The notes below the pieces were generated by a model. That model was given only the letters and a program-made list of their open reading frames with translations, was not told where the DNA came from and ran no database searches. Positions 1 to 7,919 of a DNA stretch of 22,235 bases are shown in pieces. A program made the position numbers and the translations under genes. The DNA comes from RGIG2161 sp964525525 (GTDB taxonomy: Bacteria; Bacillota; Clostridia; Oscillospirales; CAG-272). Position 1 is the stretch's first letter. Every line of letters starts with the position of its first letter. The stretch covers positions 1 to 22,235 of the forward strand of contig CAZGHD010000024.1 of the NCBI GenBank assembly GCA_964525525.1, read 5' to 3'.

Positions 1-1770
1 TCTATGGCTCGCGGTCCTGTTTGGGAGGCAATGAACTTTGCCGCTATGGATCAGTACCACACTCTTTGGGAGAGCCACAACGGCGGTATGCCCATTCTTT
101 ATAACGTATTTAATAACTCTTACGGTATGGGCGACCAGACCCGCGGAGAGAGCATGGGTTACGATATGCTTGCCCGCATCGGTTCGGGTATCAGCCCCAC
201 TCAGTTCCATGCTGAAAGAATCAACGGCTTCAATCCTCTGGCTGTGATCGACGCTATGGAGCGCAAGCTTGAGATACTCAGAGCAGGCGAAGGTCCCGTT
301 ATGCTTGATACTCTCACCTACCGTTTCTCCGGTCACTCCACATCCGACCAGAACGCATACCGCAGCAAGGAAGAGATCGACGCATGGCGCGAGATCGATC
401 CTATCATCACCTACAGACAGGGTCTTGTTGAGGCAGGCGTTGCTGCTGACGACAAGCTCGAAGAGATCCTTCAGGGTACTATTGAGCGCATGACCATGAT
501 CTGCAAGGCAGCGTCCGATCCTACCGTCAGCCCCTACGTTGACTTCAAGGCTGATCCTGCAGTTGTTGAGCGTCTTATGTTCTCAAACGAAAAGGTTGAG
601 AAGTTTGACGACCGTGAGCCCGAGGTTAATATGCCTCTTTCCGAGGTTCCCGCATATCAGAAGATCAAAGAGAAGGAGCGCGCTCCCATCGTTGACGGCA
701 AGCCCGTTTCCAAGATGAAGCTCTTTAACCTTCGTGATGCTATTTCCGAAGTTATTTACGATAGATTCTACGAAGATCCTACCCTTATCGCATACGGCGA
801 AGACTGCCGCGACTGGGGCGGAGCATTTGCAGTATATCGCGGCATGATGGATGCTTTCCCGCACTGCCGTCTGTTCAACTCTCCCATTGCTGAGGCTGCT
901 ATCGTTGGTACTGCAGTTGGTTACGGTCTTTCCGGCGGTCGTGCAATAGTTGAGCTTATGTACGCTGACTTCATCGGTTGTGCAGGCGACGAGATATTCA
1001 ACCAGATGTCAAAGTGGCAGGCTATGTCCGCAGGTATTCTCAAGATGCCCGTTATCCTCCGCGTTTCCGTTGGTTCCAAGTACGGCGCACAGCACAGCCA
1101 GGACTGGACCGCGCTTTGCGCTCACATTCCGGGTCTCAAGGTTTGCTTCCCTGCAACTCCTTGGGAGGCAAAGGGTCTTATGGAGTCCGCTCTTAAGGGC
1201 ACCGACCCCGTTGTATTCTTCGAGAGCCAGCGTATCTACGACGTTGGTGAGCAGTTCCACGAAGGTGGCGTTCCCGCAGAGCGTTACGAGATCGAATTCG
1301 GTGACGTTAACAAGGTTCGCGACGGTAAGGATCTTACCATCATCACCATCGGTGCGGCTCTTTACCGCGCAGTTGACGCAGCTAAAGAACTCAGCGAGAA
1401 GTACGGTATGGAGTCTGATATACTCAACATCCACTCTCTCGTTCCCCTTGATTACACCAAGATCATCGAATCTGTCCGTAAGACCGGCCGCGTAGTTCTC
1501 GTGTCCGACGCTTGCGCTCGTGGCTCGTTCCTCAGCGAAGTTGCAAGCAAGATCACCGAGCTCTGCTTTGACGATCTTGATGCACCGCCGGCAGTTGTTG
1601 GCGCGCGCAACTGGATCACTCCTCCCTTCGAGTTTGACCAGTTCTTCTTCCCGCAGCCTTCCTGGATACTCGATGCAGTTCACGAGAAGATAGTTCCTCT
1701 CGCAGGCTATACTCCCGAGAACGGTTGCACCGAGGCAGAAACTATCCGCCGCGCAAAAGAAGGCGTATAA
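1..1770 (+). CDS. Fused alpha/beta 2-oxoacid dehydrogenase E1 (5' partial)
   Basis: Thiamine-diphosphate E1 component of a pyruvate/branched-chain 2-oxoacid dehydrogenase complex, which decarboxylates the 2-oxoacid and acylates the lipoyl group of E2. The reading frame is open at base 1, so the N-terminal part of the alpha half, including the GDG side of the cofactor motif, lies outside the window. Visible alpha-half marks are NNSYGMGD (end of the cofactor motif) and TYRFSGHSTSD followed by YRSKEEIDAW, the usual E1-alpha active-site loop. After a linker (about residues 205-235 of the visible part) a full E1-beta half begins, with YGEDCRDWGGAF, SPIAEAAIVGTAVGYG (conserved Glu) and PVVFFESQR. 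Separate alpha and beta genes are the commoner arrangement; one-chain fusions are known. Codon use looks optimised, as in a well-expressed gene. Substrate (pyruvate, branched-chain or acetoin type) cannot be assigned. No E2 or E3 gene follows. Confidence 0.9.
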   Translation, partial: SMARGPVWEAMNFAAMDQYHTLWESHNGGMPILYNVFNNSYGMGDQTRGESMGYDMLARIGSGISPTQFHAERINGFNPLAVIDAMERKLEILRAGEGPVMLDTLTYRFSGHSTSDQNAYRSKEEIDAWREIDPIITYRQGLVEAGVAADDKLEEILQGTIERMTMICKAASDPTVSPYVDFKADPAVVERLMFSNEKVEKFDDREPEVNMPLSEVPAYQKIKEKERAPIVDGKPVSKMKLFNLRDAISEVIYDRFYEDPTLIAYGEDCRDWGGAFAVYRGMMDAFPHCRLFNSPIAEAAIVGTAVGYGLSGGRAIVELMYADFIGCAGDEIFNQMSKWQAMSAGILKMPVILRVSVGSKYGAQHSQDWTALCAHIPGLKVCFPATPWEAKGLMESALKGTDPVVFFESQRIYDVGEQFHEGGVPAERYEIEFGDVNKVRDGKDLTIITIGAALYRAVDAAKELSEKYGMESDILNIHSLVPLDYTKIIESVRKTGRVVLVSDACARGSFLSEVASKITELCFDDLDAPPAVVGARNWITPPFEFDQFFFPQPSWILDAVHEKIVPLAGYTPENGCTEAETIRRAKEGV

Positions 1771-1771
1771 T

Positions 1772-2395
1772 TTGAAAATAACAAGAACCGCGAATGCAGG
1801 CGTTCTTGTTCGACTTGACGGCACGTCAATTTTACTTGACGGTGTTTGCGAAGAACTCCCGCCTTATCTCGGTACTCCCGAGGATATAAGGCGGGAGTTC
1901 TCGAAAAACCTGCCTGACGTATTCGCGGTCACTCATTTTCACCCCGACCACTGTGACGAGCAGTTTTTTTCAGACTGCGTACGCGAAAAATGTAGAAATC
2001 TGCTTGCGCCCGGGTATCAAAAAACCGCAAAGGTCGGCACGGTTACCGTGTCTGCGGTGGATACCCGCCATATAGGAAAGAGCGATATTCCTCACGTAAG
2101 CTACGTGATTGACGGCTCAAGGCGCGTGTGGTTTATGGGTGATGCTTCTCCGCTTTCTGTAAAATGCTTTTCGGAGTTTCCCGCTCCGCACGTTATTATC
2201 GCGCCGTATGCCTATGCAAATACGCCGTCCGCTTATAAGAACACCAAGGCGTTCGGTGCGGACAAATTGGTTATTCTCCACCTGCCTGAGGAGGAGAAGG
2301 ACGAATACGGCATCGGGTTCGCGGTGAAAAGCTGTACCGCCGGAGACAGTTCCTTCATTTTTCCGAAAATCAACGAAACTATAAATATTAATTAA
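1772..2395 (+). CDS. Metallo-beta-lactamase-fold hydrolase (small, UlaG-like layout)
   Basis: A 207-residue single-domain metallohydrolase. The start is TTG, 1 nt after the stop of the E1 gene, with an AGAAGG ribosome site inside the last E1 codons; this implies translational coupling. The zinc ligands follow the family pattern: THFHPDHCD gives H55, H57, D59 and H60, then H100 (DTRH), D124 (FMGDAS) and H170 (VILHLP). The compact size and short N-terminal strand pair (ITRTANAGVLVRLDG) resemble the UlaG/YcjY-like and other uncharacterised MBL proteins rather than beta-lactamases or glyoxalases. There is no signal peptide, so it should be cytoplasmic. The gene ends 15 nt before nagB, so it sits between a 2-oxoacid dehydrogenase and an amino-sugar deaminase on one transcript. 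Family assignment is firm; the substrate is unknown. Confidence 0.8.
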   Translation: MKITRTANAGVLVRLDGTSILLDGVCEELPPYLGTPEDIRREFSKNLPDVFAVTHFHPDHCDEQFFSDCVREKCRNLLAPGYQKTAKVGTVTVSAVDTRHIGKSDIPHVSYVIDGSRRVWFMGDASPLSVKCFSEFPAPHVIIAPYAYANTPSAYKNTKAFGADKLVILHLPEEEKDEYGIGFAVKSCTAGDSSFIFPKINETININ

Positions 2396-2410
2396 AAAGG
2401 ATAGTTAAAA

Positions 2411-3142
2411 ATGATTCACACCAGAATAATTGTTGCAAAAGACCCTGCGGCAGTAGGCGCTGCTGCAGCTGATCTGTTTGAAAACGTAATCGCGGCAAAG
2501 CCCGCTTGCGTTATCGGTCTTGCTACCGGTTCCACTCCCCTTCCGCTTTATCGCGAGCTTATCGCAAGAGAGAAGGCAGGCAAGATAGATTTTTCCCGCG
2601 TTCGTTCCGCTAACCTTGACGAGTACAAGGGACTTGCTCCCGACCACGAGCAGAGCTACCGCAAATTTATGCAGGACAACCTGTTTAACCACCTTTCCAT
2701 CAAGCCGGAGAACACCATAGTTCCGCTCGGTCTTGCCGAGGACGTTGACGCTATGTGCGCGGCGTATGAGGAAAAGATCGAGGAATGGGGCGGCGTTGAC
2801 CTTCAGCTTCTTGGTATCGGTCACGACGGTCACATCGGCTTTAACGAGCCGGACGATCATTTCCCGGCTATGACTCACGAGGTTAAGCTCACCGAGATGA
2901 CTATCGACGCGAACAAGAGATTCTTCGCCTCCGCTGACGAGGTTCCGAGAGCGGCATTTACCATGGGTATCGGCACCATTATGGCGGCAAAGAAGATCGT
3001 TATGGTAGTTACCGGTCGTGATAAGAGAGAGATACTTAAAAAGACCTTCTGGGGTCCGGTTGATCCCCAGGTTCCCGCGTCTATTCTCCAGTTCCACCCC
3101 GACGTAACTCTCGTTTGCGACGAGGAAGCATATCCGTTCTAA
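2411..3142 (+). CDS. nagB: Glucosamine-6-phosphate deaminase
   Basis: Converts glucosamine-6-phosphate to fructose-6-phosphate and ammonia, the last step of amino-sugar catabolism into glycolysis. All family signatures are present: GLATGSTPLPLY (phosphate loop, residues 36-47), NLDEYKGL with D70 (general base), and GIGHDGHIGFNEP (135-147) with D139, H141 and E146 at the positions of the E. coli active-site Asp-His-Glu. At 243 residues it matches the short Bacillus-type enzyme rather than the 266-residue allosteric E. coli form, so it probably lacks N-acetylglucosamine-6-phosphate allostery (inference). An AAAAGG site lies 10 nt before the ATG. It is the last gene before the terminator at 3161-3194. 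No nagA or PTS gene is in the window. Confidence 0.95.
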   Translation: MIHTRIIVAKDPAAVGAAAADLFENVIAAKPACVIGLATGSTPLPLYRELIAREKAGKIDFSRVRSANLDEYKGLAPDHEQSYRKFMQDNLFNHLSIKPENTIVPLGLAEDVDAMCAAYEEKIEEWGGVDLQLLGIGHDGHIGFNEPDDHFPAMTHEVKLTEMTIDANKRFFASADEVPRAAFTMGIGTIMAAKKIVMVVTGRDKREILKKTFWGPVDPQVPASILQFHPDVTLVCDEEAYPF

Positions 3143-3160
3143 TAGTATATTGTAAAATAA

Positions 3161-3194
3161 AAACGCGCTTGGATGAAAATCCAAGCGCGTTTTT
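3161..3194. terminator. Bidirectional intrinsic terminator between nagB and gatB
   Basis: Perfect stem ACGCGCTTGGA / TCCAAGCGCGT with a 6-nt loop, flanked by A-runs on the left and T-runs on the right. It therefore reads as a hairpin plus U-tract on both strands. It closes the E1-MBL-nagB transcript on + and the gatCAB transcript on -. Confidence 0.92.
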
Positions 3195-3210
3195 GCTTGT
3201 GTCCAGGAGA

Positions 3211-3229
3211 CCGCCGGCATAACCGGTGG
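3211..3229. repeat. Short inverted repeat downstream of gatB
   Basis: CCGCCGG and CCGGTGG face each other across the loop CATAA (7 bp including one G-T pair). It lies between the gatB stop and the terminator and has no U-tract of its own. An overlapping alternative pairing uses GTCCA (3201-3205) with TGGAC (3227-3231). It could protect the 3' end of the gatB message; no function is shown. Confidence 0.45.
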
Positions 3230-3242
3230 ACTTGACTATGTG

Positions 3243-4664
3243 TTACAGCTTTTGCGCTTCTTGTTCCACTAATTTTGCGAGAACTGCGGTGTCCGCTTTG
3301 CCTTTCGTGATTCCCATGACACGGCCGACGATGCTTTTTAAGGCGGCGGTCTTGCCTTTTTTATAGTCGGCTACCGCTTTCGGCATTTCGGCAAAAGCGC
3401 GGGATATATATTCTTTTAACTCATTTTGATCGGTTATGCGGGCAAGCCCGTCGCGGCGGACTATCTCTTTTGGAGAGATTTCCTCCTCTGACGCGATAAG
3501 CTCCTTTGCTGTTCCGCTGTTTATCGTGCCGTCGCCGAGCAGGTCGGCTATCTCTGCGAGAAATTCCGGCTTCAATTTGAACTCCGCATCATCACTGTTG
3601 ATTTTTGCCAGCATCTCGCCGATAAACAGGTTTCCGAGAAGTTTCGGATATTTTGTCTTAGGCGCGGCAAGCTCAAAGTAGTCTGCCGCCGCGCGCGATT
3701 CGGTTATCAGATCGGCGTCGTAGCGGGTGAGAGCAAAGTTTGAAACGTACGATTCTTTCCGTGCGTCGGGCAGGGTGGGAATTTCACTGGATATGCGCGC
3801 AATCTCCTCCTTTGACACCGTTATCGGCGGTATGTCCGGCTCGGGGAAAAATCTGTAATCGTTTGCGTTTTCTTTTTTACGCATCGGCAGGGAGATGCCG
3901 AGATCGGGGTCGTATCGGCGGGTTTCCTGCTCTATTTTTTCGCCCGCAAGAATCACGTCTGCCTGGCGGTGAAATTCATATTCTATCGCGCGGCCGATGA
4001 AGTTTATCGAGTTGAGATTTTTCATCTCGGTGCGTGTACCAAGTCCTTTTTCTCCCACGCGGCGCACAGACAGGTTAACGTCAACCCTCATTGAGCCCTC
4101 GTTCATCTTGCAGTCGCTCGCGCCGGAATACAGAATTAGGGTGCGGAGCTTTCTGACGAACGCTTTCGCTTCCTCTGCGCTTCGAATATCCGGCTCGGTC
4201 ACTATTTCGATCAGCGGTATTCCGCAGCGGTTACAGTCGAGCAGAGTGCCATCGTCATCGTGTATCAGCTTGCCTGCGTCCTCCTCTATGTGGATCCTTG
4301 TGATGCCTATCTGCTTGAGAACTCCGTCAAGTTCTATATCCACGCGCCCGTTTTTGCACAGCGGGACGTCGTATTGGGATATTTGATAGCCTTTCGGCAG
4401 GTCGGGGTAAAAATAGTTTTTGCGGTCCAGCTTTGAATACTCGGAGATCTCGCACCCGAGGGCAAGTCCCGCTTTTATGGCGAGCTCCACCGCGCGTTTG
4501 TTTAGCGAGGGCATCGCGCCGGGCAGTCCGAGGCAGACGGGACAGCACTGCGTATTCGGCTCCGCGCCGAACGCGGTCTTGCAGGAGCAGAATATTTTTG
4601 TCTCGGTTTTGAGCTCGCAGTGGACTTCAAGTCCGATCACTGCTTCAAATCCTTTATATTCCAT
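3243..4664 (-). CDS. gatB: Asp-tRNA(Asn)/Glu-tRNA(Gln) amidotransferase subunit B
   Basis: The tRNA-binding kinase/transamidase subunit of GatCAB, which activates misacylated Glu-tRNA(Gln) or Asp-tRNA(Asn) before ammonia transfer. The 473-residue length is normal. GatB signatures are clear: IGLEVHCEL (10-18), a CxC...CxxC zinc-type site (C26, C28, C41, C44) in the segment ending CPVCLGLPG, DRKNYFYPDLPKGYQISQYD, and a C-terminal YqeY-like tail ending in the usual GRVMGITKGKAD region. The start is the ATG at 4664, preceded by GGAAGGAGG. A longer frame with 13 more residues exists, but those residues only overlap the gatA end and contain the ribosome site. The gene overlaps the gatA stop by 11 nt, so translation is coupled. 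Confidence 0.97.
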   Translation of the reverse strand: MEYKGFEAVIGLEVHCELKTETKIFCSCKTAFGAEPNTQCCPVCLGLPGAMPSLNKRAVELAIKAGLALGCEISEYSKLDRKNYFYPDLPKGYQISQYDVPLCKNGRVDIELDGVLKQIGITRIHIEEDAGKLIHDDDGTLLDCNRCGIPLIEIVTEPDIRSAEEAKAFVRKLRTLILYSGASDCKMNEGSMRVDVNLSVRRVGEKGLGTRTEMKNLNSINFIGRAIEYEFHRQADVILAGEKIEQETRRYDPDLGISLPMRKKENANDYRFFPEPDIPPITVSKEEIARISSEIPTLPDARKESYVSNFALTRYDADLITESRAAADYFELAAPKTKYPKLLGNLFIGEMLAKINSDDAEFKLKPEFLAEIADLLGDGTINSGTAKELIASEEEISPKEIVRRDGLARITDQNELKEYISRAFAEMPKAVADYKKGKTAALKSIVGRVMGITKGKADTAVLAKLVEQEAQKL

Positions 4665-6105
4665 CGGCTTGCCTCCTTCCCGATTCGTACGCGCAGGCGG
4701 CACGGTAGACGGTGGATTCCTCCCACTCGCGGCCGATGATCTGCATACCTATCGGCAGTCCTGTGCCGTCTTTTCCGCAGGGTATGGATATTGCGGGTAG
4801 TCCTGCGAGATTTACCGGCGCGGTATACAGGTCGCCTGAGTATACGTCTTTTTCGGAGTTTGAAAATTCTCCGAGTTTATAGGCGGTCGTGGGGGCGGTG
4901 GGGGAGATTATCAGGTCGCACTGCTCAAATATTTTTTCAAAATCCGCCTTGACGCGGTCGCGCGCCTGTATCGCTTTTTTGTAATATTCGTCGTAATATC
5001 CTGCGGACAGCGCGAAGGTGCCGAGCATTATTCTGCGCTTTACCTCGTCGCCAAATCCCTCACTGCGGCTGTTTTTATACAGTTCTTCGATAGATGCGGT
5101 GTCCTTTGAGCGGTGTCCGTATCTTATGCCGTCGTATCTTGCGAGATTTGAGGACGCTTCGGCACTTGAGATAACGTAATATGCCGAGAGTGCATCGGAA
5201 ATCGAGGGCAGGGAGACGTCACACAGCTCTGCGCCCATGCGCTCAAACTCTTTTGCCGCCGCTAAAACGGCGTCCTTTATTTCAGCGTTAAGTTCTGCGC
5301 CGAAAAATTCTCTCGGGATACCTATCTTCAGCTCTTTTACCGAATAATCGCGCAGAGTATCGGCGATAGGTGCAGATTTTCGGTCGGATGAGGTCATATC
5401 AAGCGGGTCGTGACCTGCGATAGCATCGTACACAGCCGCGCTTGAATACACGTCGCGGGTGATTATTCCGACGGTATCAAGGGAGGACGCGAACGCAACG
5501 AGACCGTAGCGTGAGATCCTGCCGTAGGTCGGTTTAAACCCGACTACTCCGCAAAATGCGGCGGGCTGGCGCACCGAGCCGCCGGTGTCACTTCCGAGAG
5601 CATAAGCGCACAGACCTGCGGCTACCGCGGCGGCGGAGCCGCCAGAGCTTCCGCCGGGAGTGCGGTCGGGAGAGAGGGGGGTTTTTTGTTACCTGAAATG
5701 CGGAATTTTCGGTGGTTGAGCCCATTCCGAACTCGTCCATATTCGTCTTTCCGAGCATTATCGCTCCGCGCTGATATAGATTTTCCACGGCAGTTGCTGA
5801 GTACGGAGGAATGAAATCCGCGAGCATTTTCGACGCGCAGGTACTCTTAACTCCGCGCGTGACAAAATTGTCCTTTACCGCCATGGGAATTCCGCAAAGG
5901 GGAGAGATATTCTCGCCTTTTTTATCATTTCGTCCGCTTTTTGTGCCTGCGCGAGTGCCAAATCCTCGGTTACGGTGATATACGCGCCGAGTCCGCTCTG
6001 ACGTTTGATCTCGTCAAGATACGCTTGTGTGAGTTCCTTTGCAGACACCATTCCGACCGACAGCGCGCCGGACAGTTCTTTTACGTTGAGGGTGGTCAGT
6101 TTCAT
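4654..6105 (-). CDS. gatA: Glutamyl-tRNA(Gln) amidotransferase subunit A, interrupted by two single-base frameshifts
   Basis: The amidase subunit that releases ammonia from glutamine for GatCAB. The ATG at 6105 is 1 nt after the gatC stop. The gene is seen in three pieces: codons from 6105 to about 5917, a second frame to about 5682, then the first frame again to 4654. Each piece encodes conserved GatA sequence, so the intact protein would be about 483 residues, the usual size. The amidase triad is intact once frames are joined: the Lys of MAVKDN, the serines of PGGSSGGSAAAVAAG, and SDTGGSVRQPA. The first break lies at T6 (5918-5923), where one more base restores frame. The second lies at T6/G6 (5676-5687), where one base fewer restores frame. 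Both are homopolymers, so sequencing or assembly error is the simplest reading, especially since GatCAB is normally essential. Confidence 0.88.
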
Positions 6106-6106
6106 T

Positions 6107-6385
6107 TTACTCTGTCTCCATTAGCTTCGGCACGAAGATATATTCGTCTTTTACTGCGGGTGAAATGTCAAGCAGGACTTGCTTATCTATGCATTTCTTC
6201 GCTGAATCCTCCCGCAGGGTGAGATAATTTTTTGAGTCTGAACGATTTTCTGCGGTTTCGGCGCTCGCGTCTGACAGCTTGTCTGCGAGAGAGACGAGGG
6301 CGCGGATGTCTTTATCAAAATTTTCGCCGTGATCTCGGAGCATTGCGAGGTCGGCGGTTTTTCGTCTGATTGACTGTTCTTTCAT
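6107..6385 (-). CDS. gatC: Asp/Glu-tRNA amidotransferase subunit C (divergent)
   Basis: A small 92-residue protein at the head of the gatC-gatA-gatB order. GatC wraps the GatA-GatB interface and stabilises the complex. The C-terminal half fits the family: LREDSA, then a helix, then SPAVKDEYIFVPKLMETE, matching the usual 'naP...gyFvVPkvve' ending. The N-terminal half is poorly conserved and lysine/serine rich. AAAGG lies 5 nt before the ATG, and the stop is 1 nt from the gatA start. Without the neighbouring genes the call would be weaker; with them it is fairly secure. Confidence 0.82.
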   Translation of the reverse strand: MKEQSIRRKTADLAMLRDHGENFDKDIRALVSLADKLSDASAETAENRSDSKNYLTLREDSAKKCIDKQVLLDISPAVKDEYIFVPKLMETE

Positions 6386-6400
6386 TTTACCTTTAATTCA

Positions 6401-6431
6401 GAAAATCCCCGCTTTACGCGCAGGGATTTTC
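6401..6431 (-). terminator. Possible terminator between the ACT-MBL gene and gatC
   Basis: GAAAATCCC (6401-6409) pairs with GGGATTTTC (6423-6431) around a GC-rich loop that can add a short CGC/GCG stem. On the minus strand it follows the stop at 6454 and precedes the gatC start. The T-tract is short and partly inside the stem, so termination is probably partial. I see no good sigma-A promoter for gatC after it. Confidence 0.5.
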
Positions 6432-6453
6432 AAATATAACCTTTTACTTTATT

Positions 6454-7890
6454 TTAAACGGTAACTTTATAGTCTTTTTTGAAACCGTGAGAGCCGAATA
6501 TCTGCCATTCTCCGATTCCGAGACGCTGTAATATCGCCTGTCTTTCTTTTGTGCACAGGACGGGATCAGTGTCGACCGAAGTCATCAAAATGGGAGCGTA
6601 TTGATTATATTCTGCCTGCTGTTTGGTCAGTGCGTGGACGTTGATGTATACGTCTCCGGTAAACGCGATATGGTTTGTATAATCTATCAACACGATCTCG
6701 CCCGGAAGATGTCCTCCCTTGCCCTCGTATACCTCAAAATGAAGCTCTTCAAAATCGAAAAAGCCTATCTGCGTAAGCGGATCAGACAAGTCTGCCTTGT
6801 CCTCCCACGGGATTTTTAGTTTTGCAGGCTCGGGCGGGACGTAGGAGGTGATCGTTTTGCAGATGTTTATATACGGCTTATGCAGAGGATTCTGCTCTCT
6901 GTATCCGTTTTTACGGTTAAATTCATTTTCAAGACAGACGGCGCTCTTTCGGCTTACTATTATTTCATCAAACTCGGAAAGAAGTCCGCAATGGTCTACG
7001 TCTGCGTGAGTTATCAAAATGCTCTTTTTTGCCGTGTCGTAATCGGGCACGATATTTTTTAATATTTCACGCATTTCTTCTTTATAGCAAGCGTAGCCGC
7101 TGTCAATGAAAAGGAATTTTCCGTTACTGTTTATTATTATCGTATTACTGCCGCACGGAGGTTCTATCAGTGTGATGCTCGTGTTAGACGTTATTTCATG
7201 TGTGCTGATACGGGGGACAAAACTCTTTCCCTTTGAGCCGGATAGCAGCTCTGCAAATTTGCTTATACTGTCAAACGTGCGGTAAGGAGACAGTCCTTGC
7301 TCGTCAAGTGTTTGCATAGCGAGGTTAACGTTAACGAGTAATTCTTGGCGTGTGTTTTCAGACAGTCTCATCATTTGTGAAAGTCCAAGAACGTACGTGC
7401 TGTAAAATATACTGTTGTCGTATATTTTTTCCGAACTGTTATAATCTATTATTCGAACGCGGCACAGTTTTTCCGCTTCGGTGATAAAATGCGATATTTG
7501 CTCTGCATCCTCGACGTAAAGCCCCATTTTAAATAATTGATAATCGGTTCCGTTTTCCTGTGAGCTTATATACGAAATATTAAAATTGAACTCGCTTATA
7601 AGCGTAAGAATATCGGTAACGCTGCCGGGTACGTCCTCTAAGCGGAATTCTATAAGAATAACACTCGTTTTACTATGGTTATTTTGCAGATACCCGATCT
7701 TTTCAAGCTCAATATCCGCCTTTGCGAGTTGTTCTTCGGTACCCTCTGCGTCGATGAAAAGTGTATGTGAGTCTATTGCTTTATTATAACTTACACGGGT
7801 TATGTTTATCCCGAGTGCGGAAAAGCATTTGCTCGCTTTCAAAAACGCACCGATATGGTTGGGCATTGACGTTACGTACGTTTTATTCAC
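6454..7890 (-). CDS. ACT-ACT-metallo-beta-lactamase fusion protein
   Basis: A 478-residue cytoplasmic protein with two regulatory-type ACT domains in front of a metallohydrolase. ACT 1 spans about 1-70 (TSMPNHIGAFLKASKCFSALGINI) and ACT 2 about 75-150 (VILIEFRLEDVPGSVTDILTLISEF), each with the usual ligand-loop pattern of a Pro/Gly turn then a helix. After a linker (150-235) comes the MBL domain (about 236-478), with a DSG turn (263-265) and zinc ligands ITHADVDHCG (H295, D297, D299, H300), GGHLPGE (H394), FTGDVY (D413) and GSHG (H468). The domain order suggests hydrolase activity gated by a small ligand such as an amino acid (inference). The start is GTG with GAGG about 8 nt upstream; the gene lies 29 nt after ruvX. 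The substrate is unknown. Confidence 0.8.
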   Translation of the reverse strand: MNKTYVTSMPNHIGAFLKASKCFSALGINITRVSYNKAIDSHTLFIDAEGTEEQLAKADIELEKIGYLQNNHSKTSVILIEFRLEDVPGSVTDILTLISEFNFNISYISSQENGTDYQLFKMGLYVEDAEQISHFITEAEKLCRVRIIDYNSSEKIYDNSIFYSTYVLGLSQMMRLSENTRQELLVNVNLAMQTLDEQGLSPYRTFDSISKFAELLSGSKGKSFVPRISTHEITSNTSITLIEPPCGSNTIIINSNGKFLFIDSGYACYKEEMREILKNIVPDYDTAKKSILITHADVDHCGLLSEFDEIIVSRKSAVCLENEFNRKNGYREQNPLHKPYINICKTITSYVPPEPAKLKIPWEDKADLSDPLTQIGFFDFEELHFEVYEGKGGHLPGEIVLIDYTNHIAFTGDVYINVHALTKQQAEYNQYAPILMTSVDTDPVLCTKERQAILQRLGIGEWQIFGSHGFKKDYKVTV

Positions 7891-7919
7891 TCTTGTTACC
7901 TCGTGTGATTTTTCTTTAA

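Noticed and set aside
1009..1824. Open 271-codon frame on the minus strand under the E1 gene
   Set aside because: It lies opposite a strongly conserved coding region, has no ribosome site or recognisable motif, and is a by-product of codon bias.
2405..3220. Open 271-codon frame on the minus strand under nagB
   Set aside because: Antisense to a clear nagB; it starts within the terminator region and has no family signature.
4654..6105. gatA as a true decaying pseudogene
   Set aside because: Only two homopolymer single-base changes, with all catalytic motifs intact and gatB and gatC whole; error or recoding fits better than decay.
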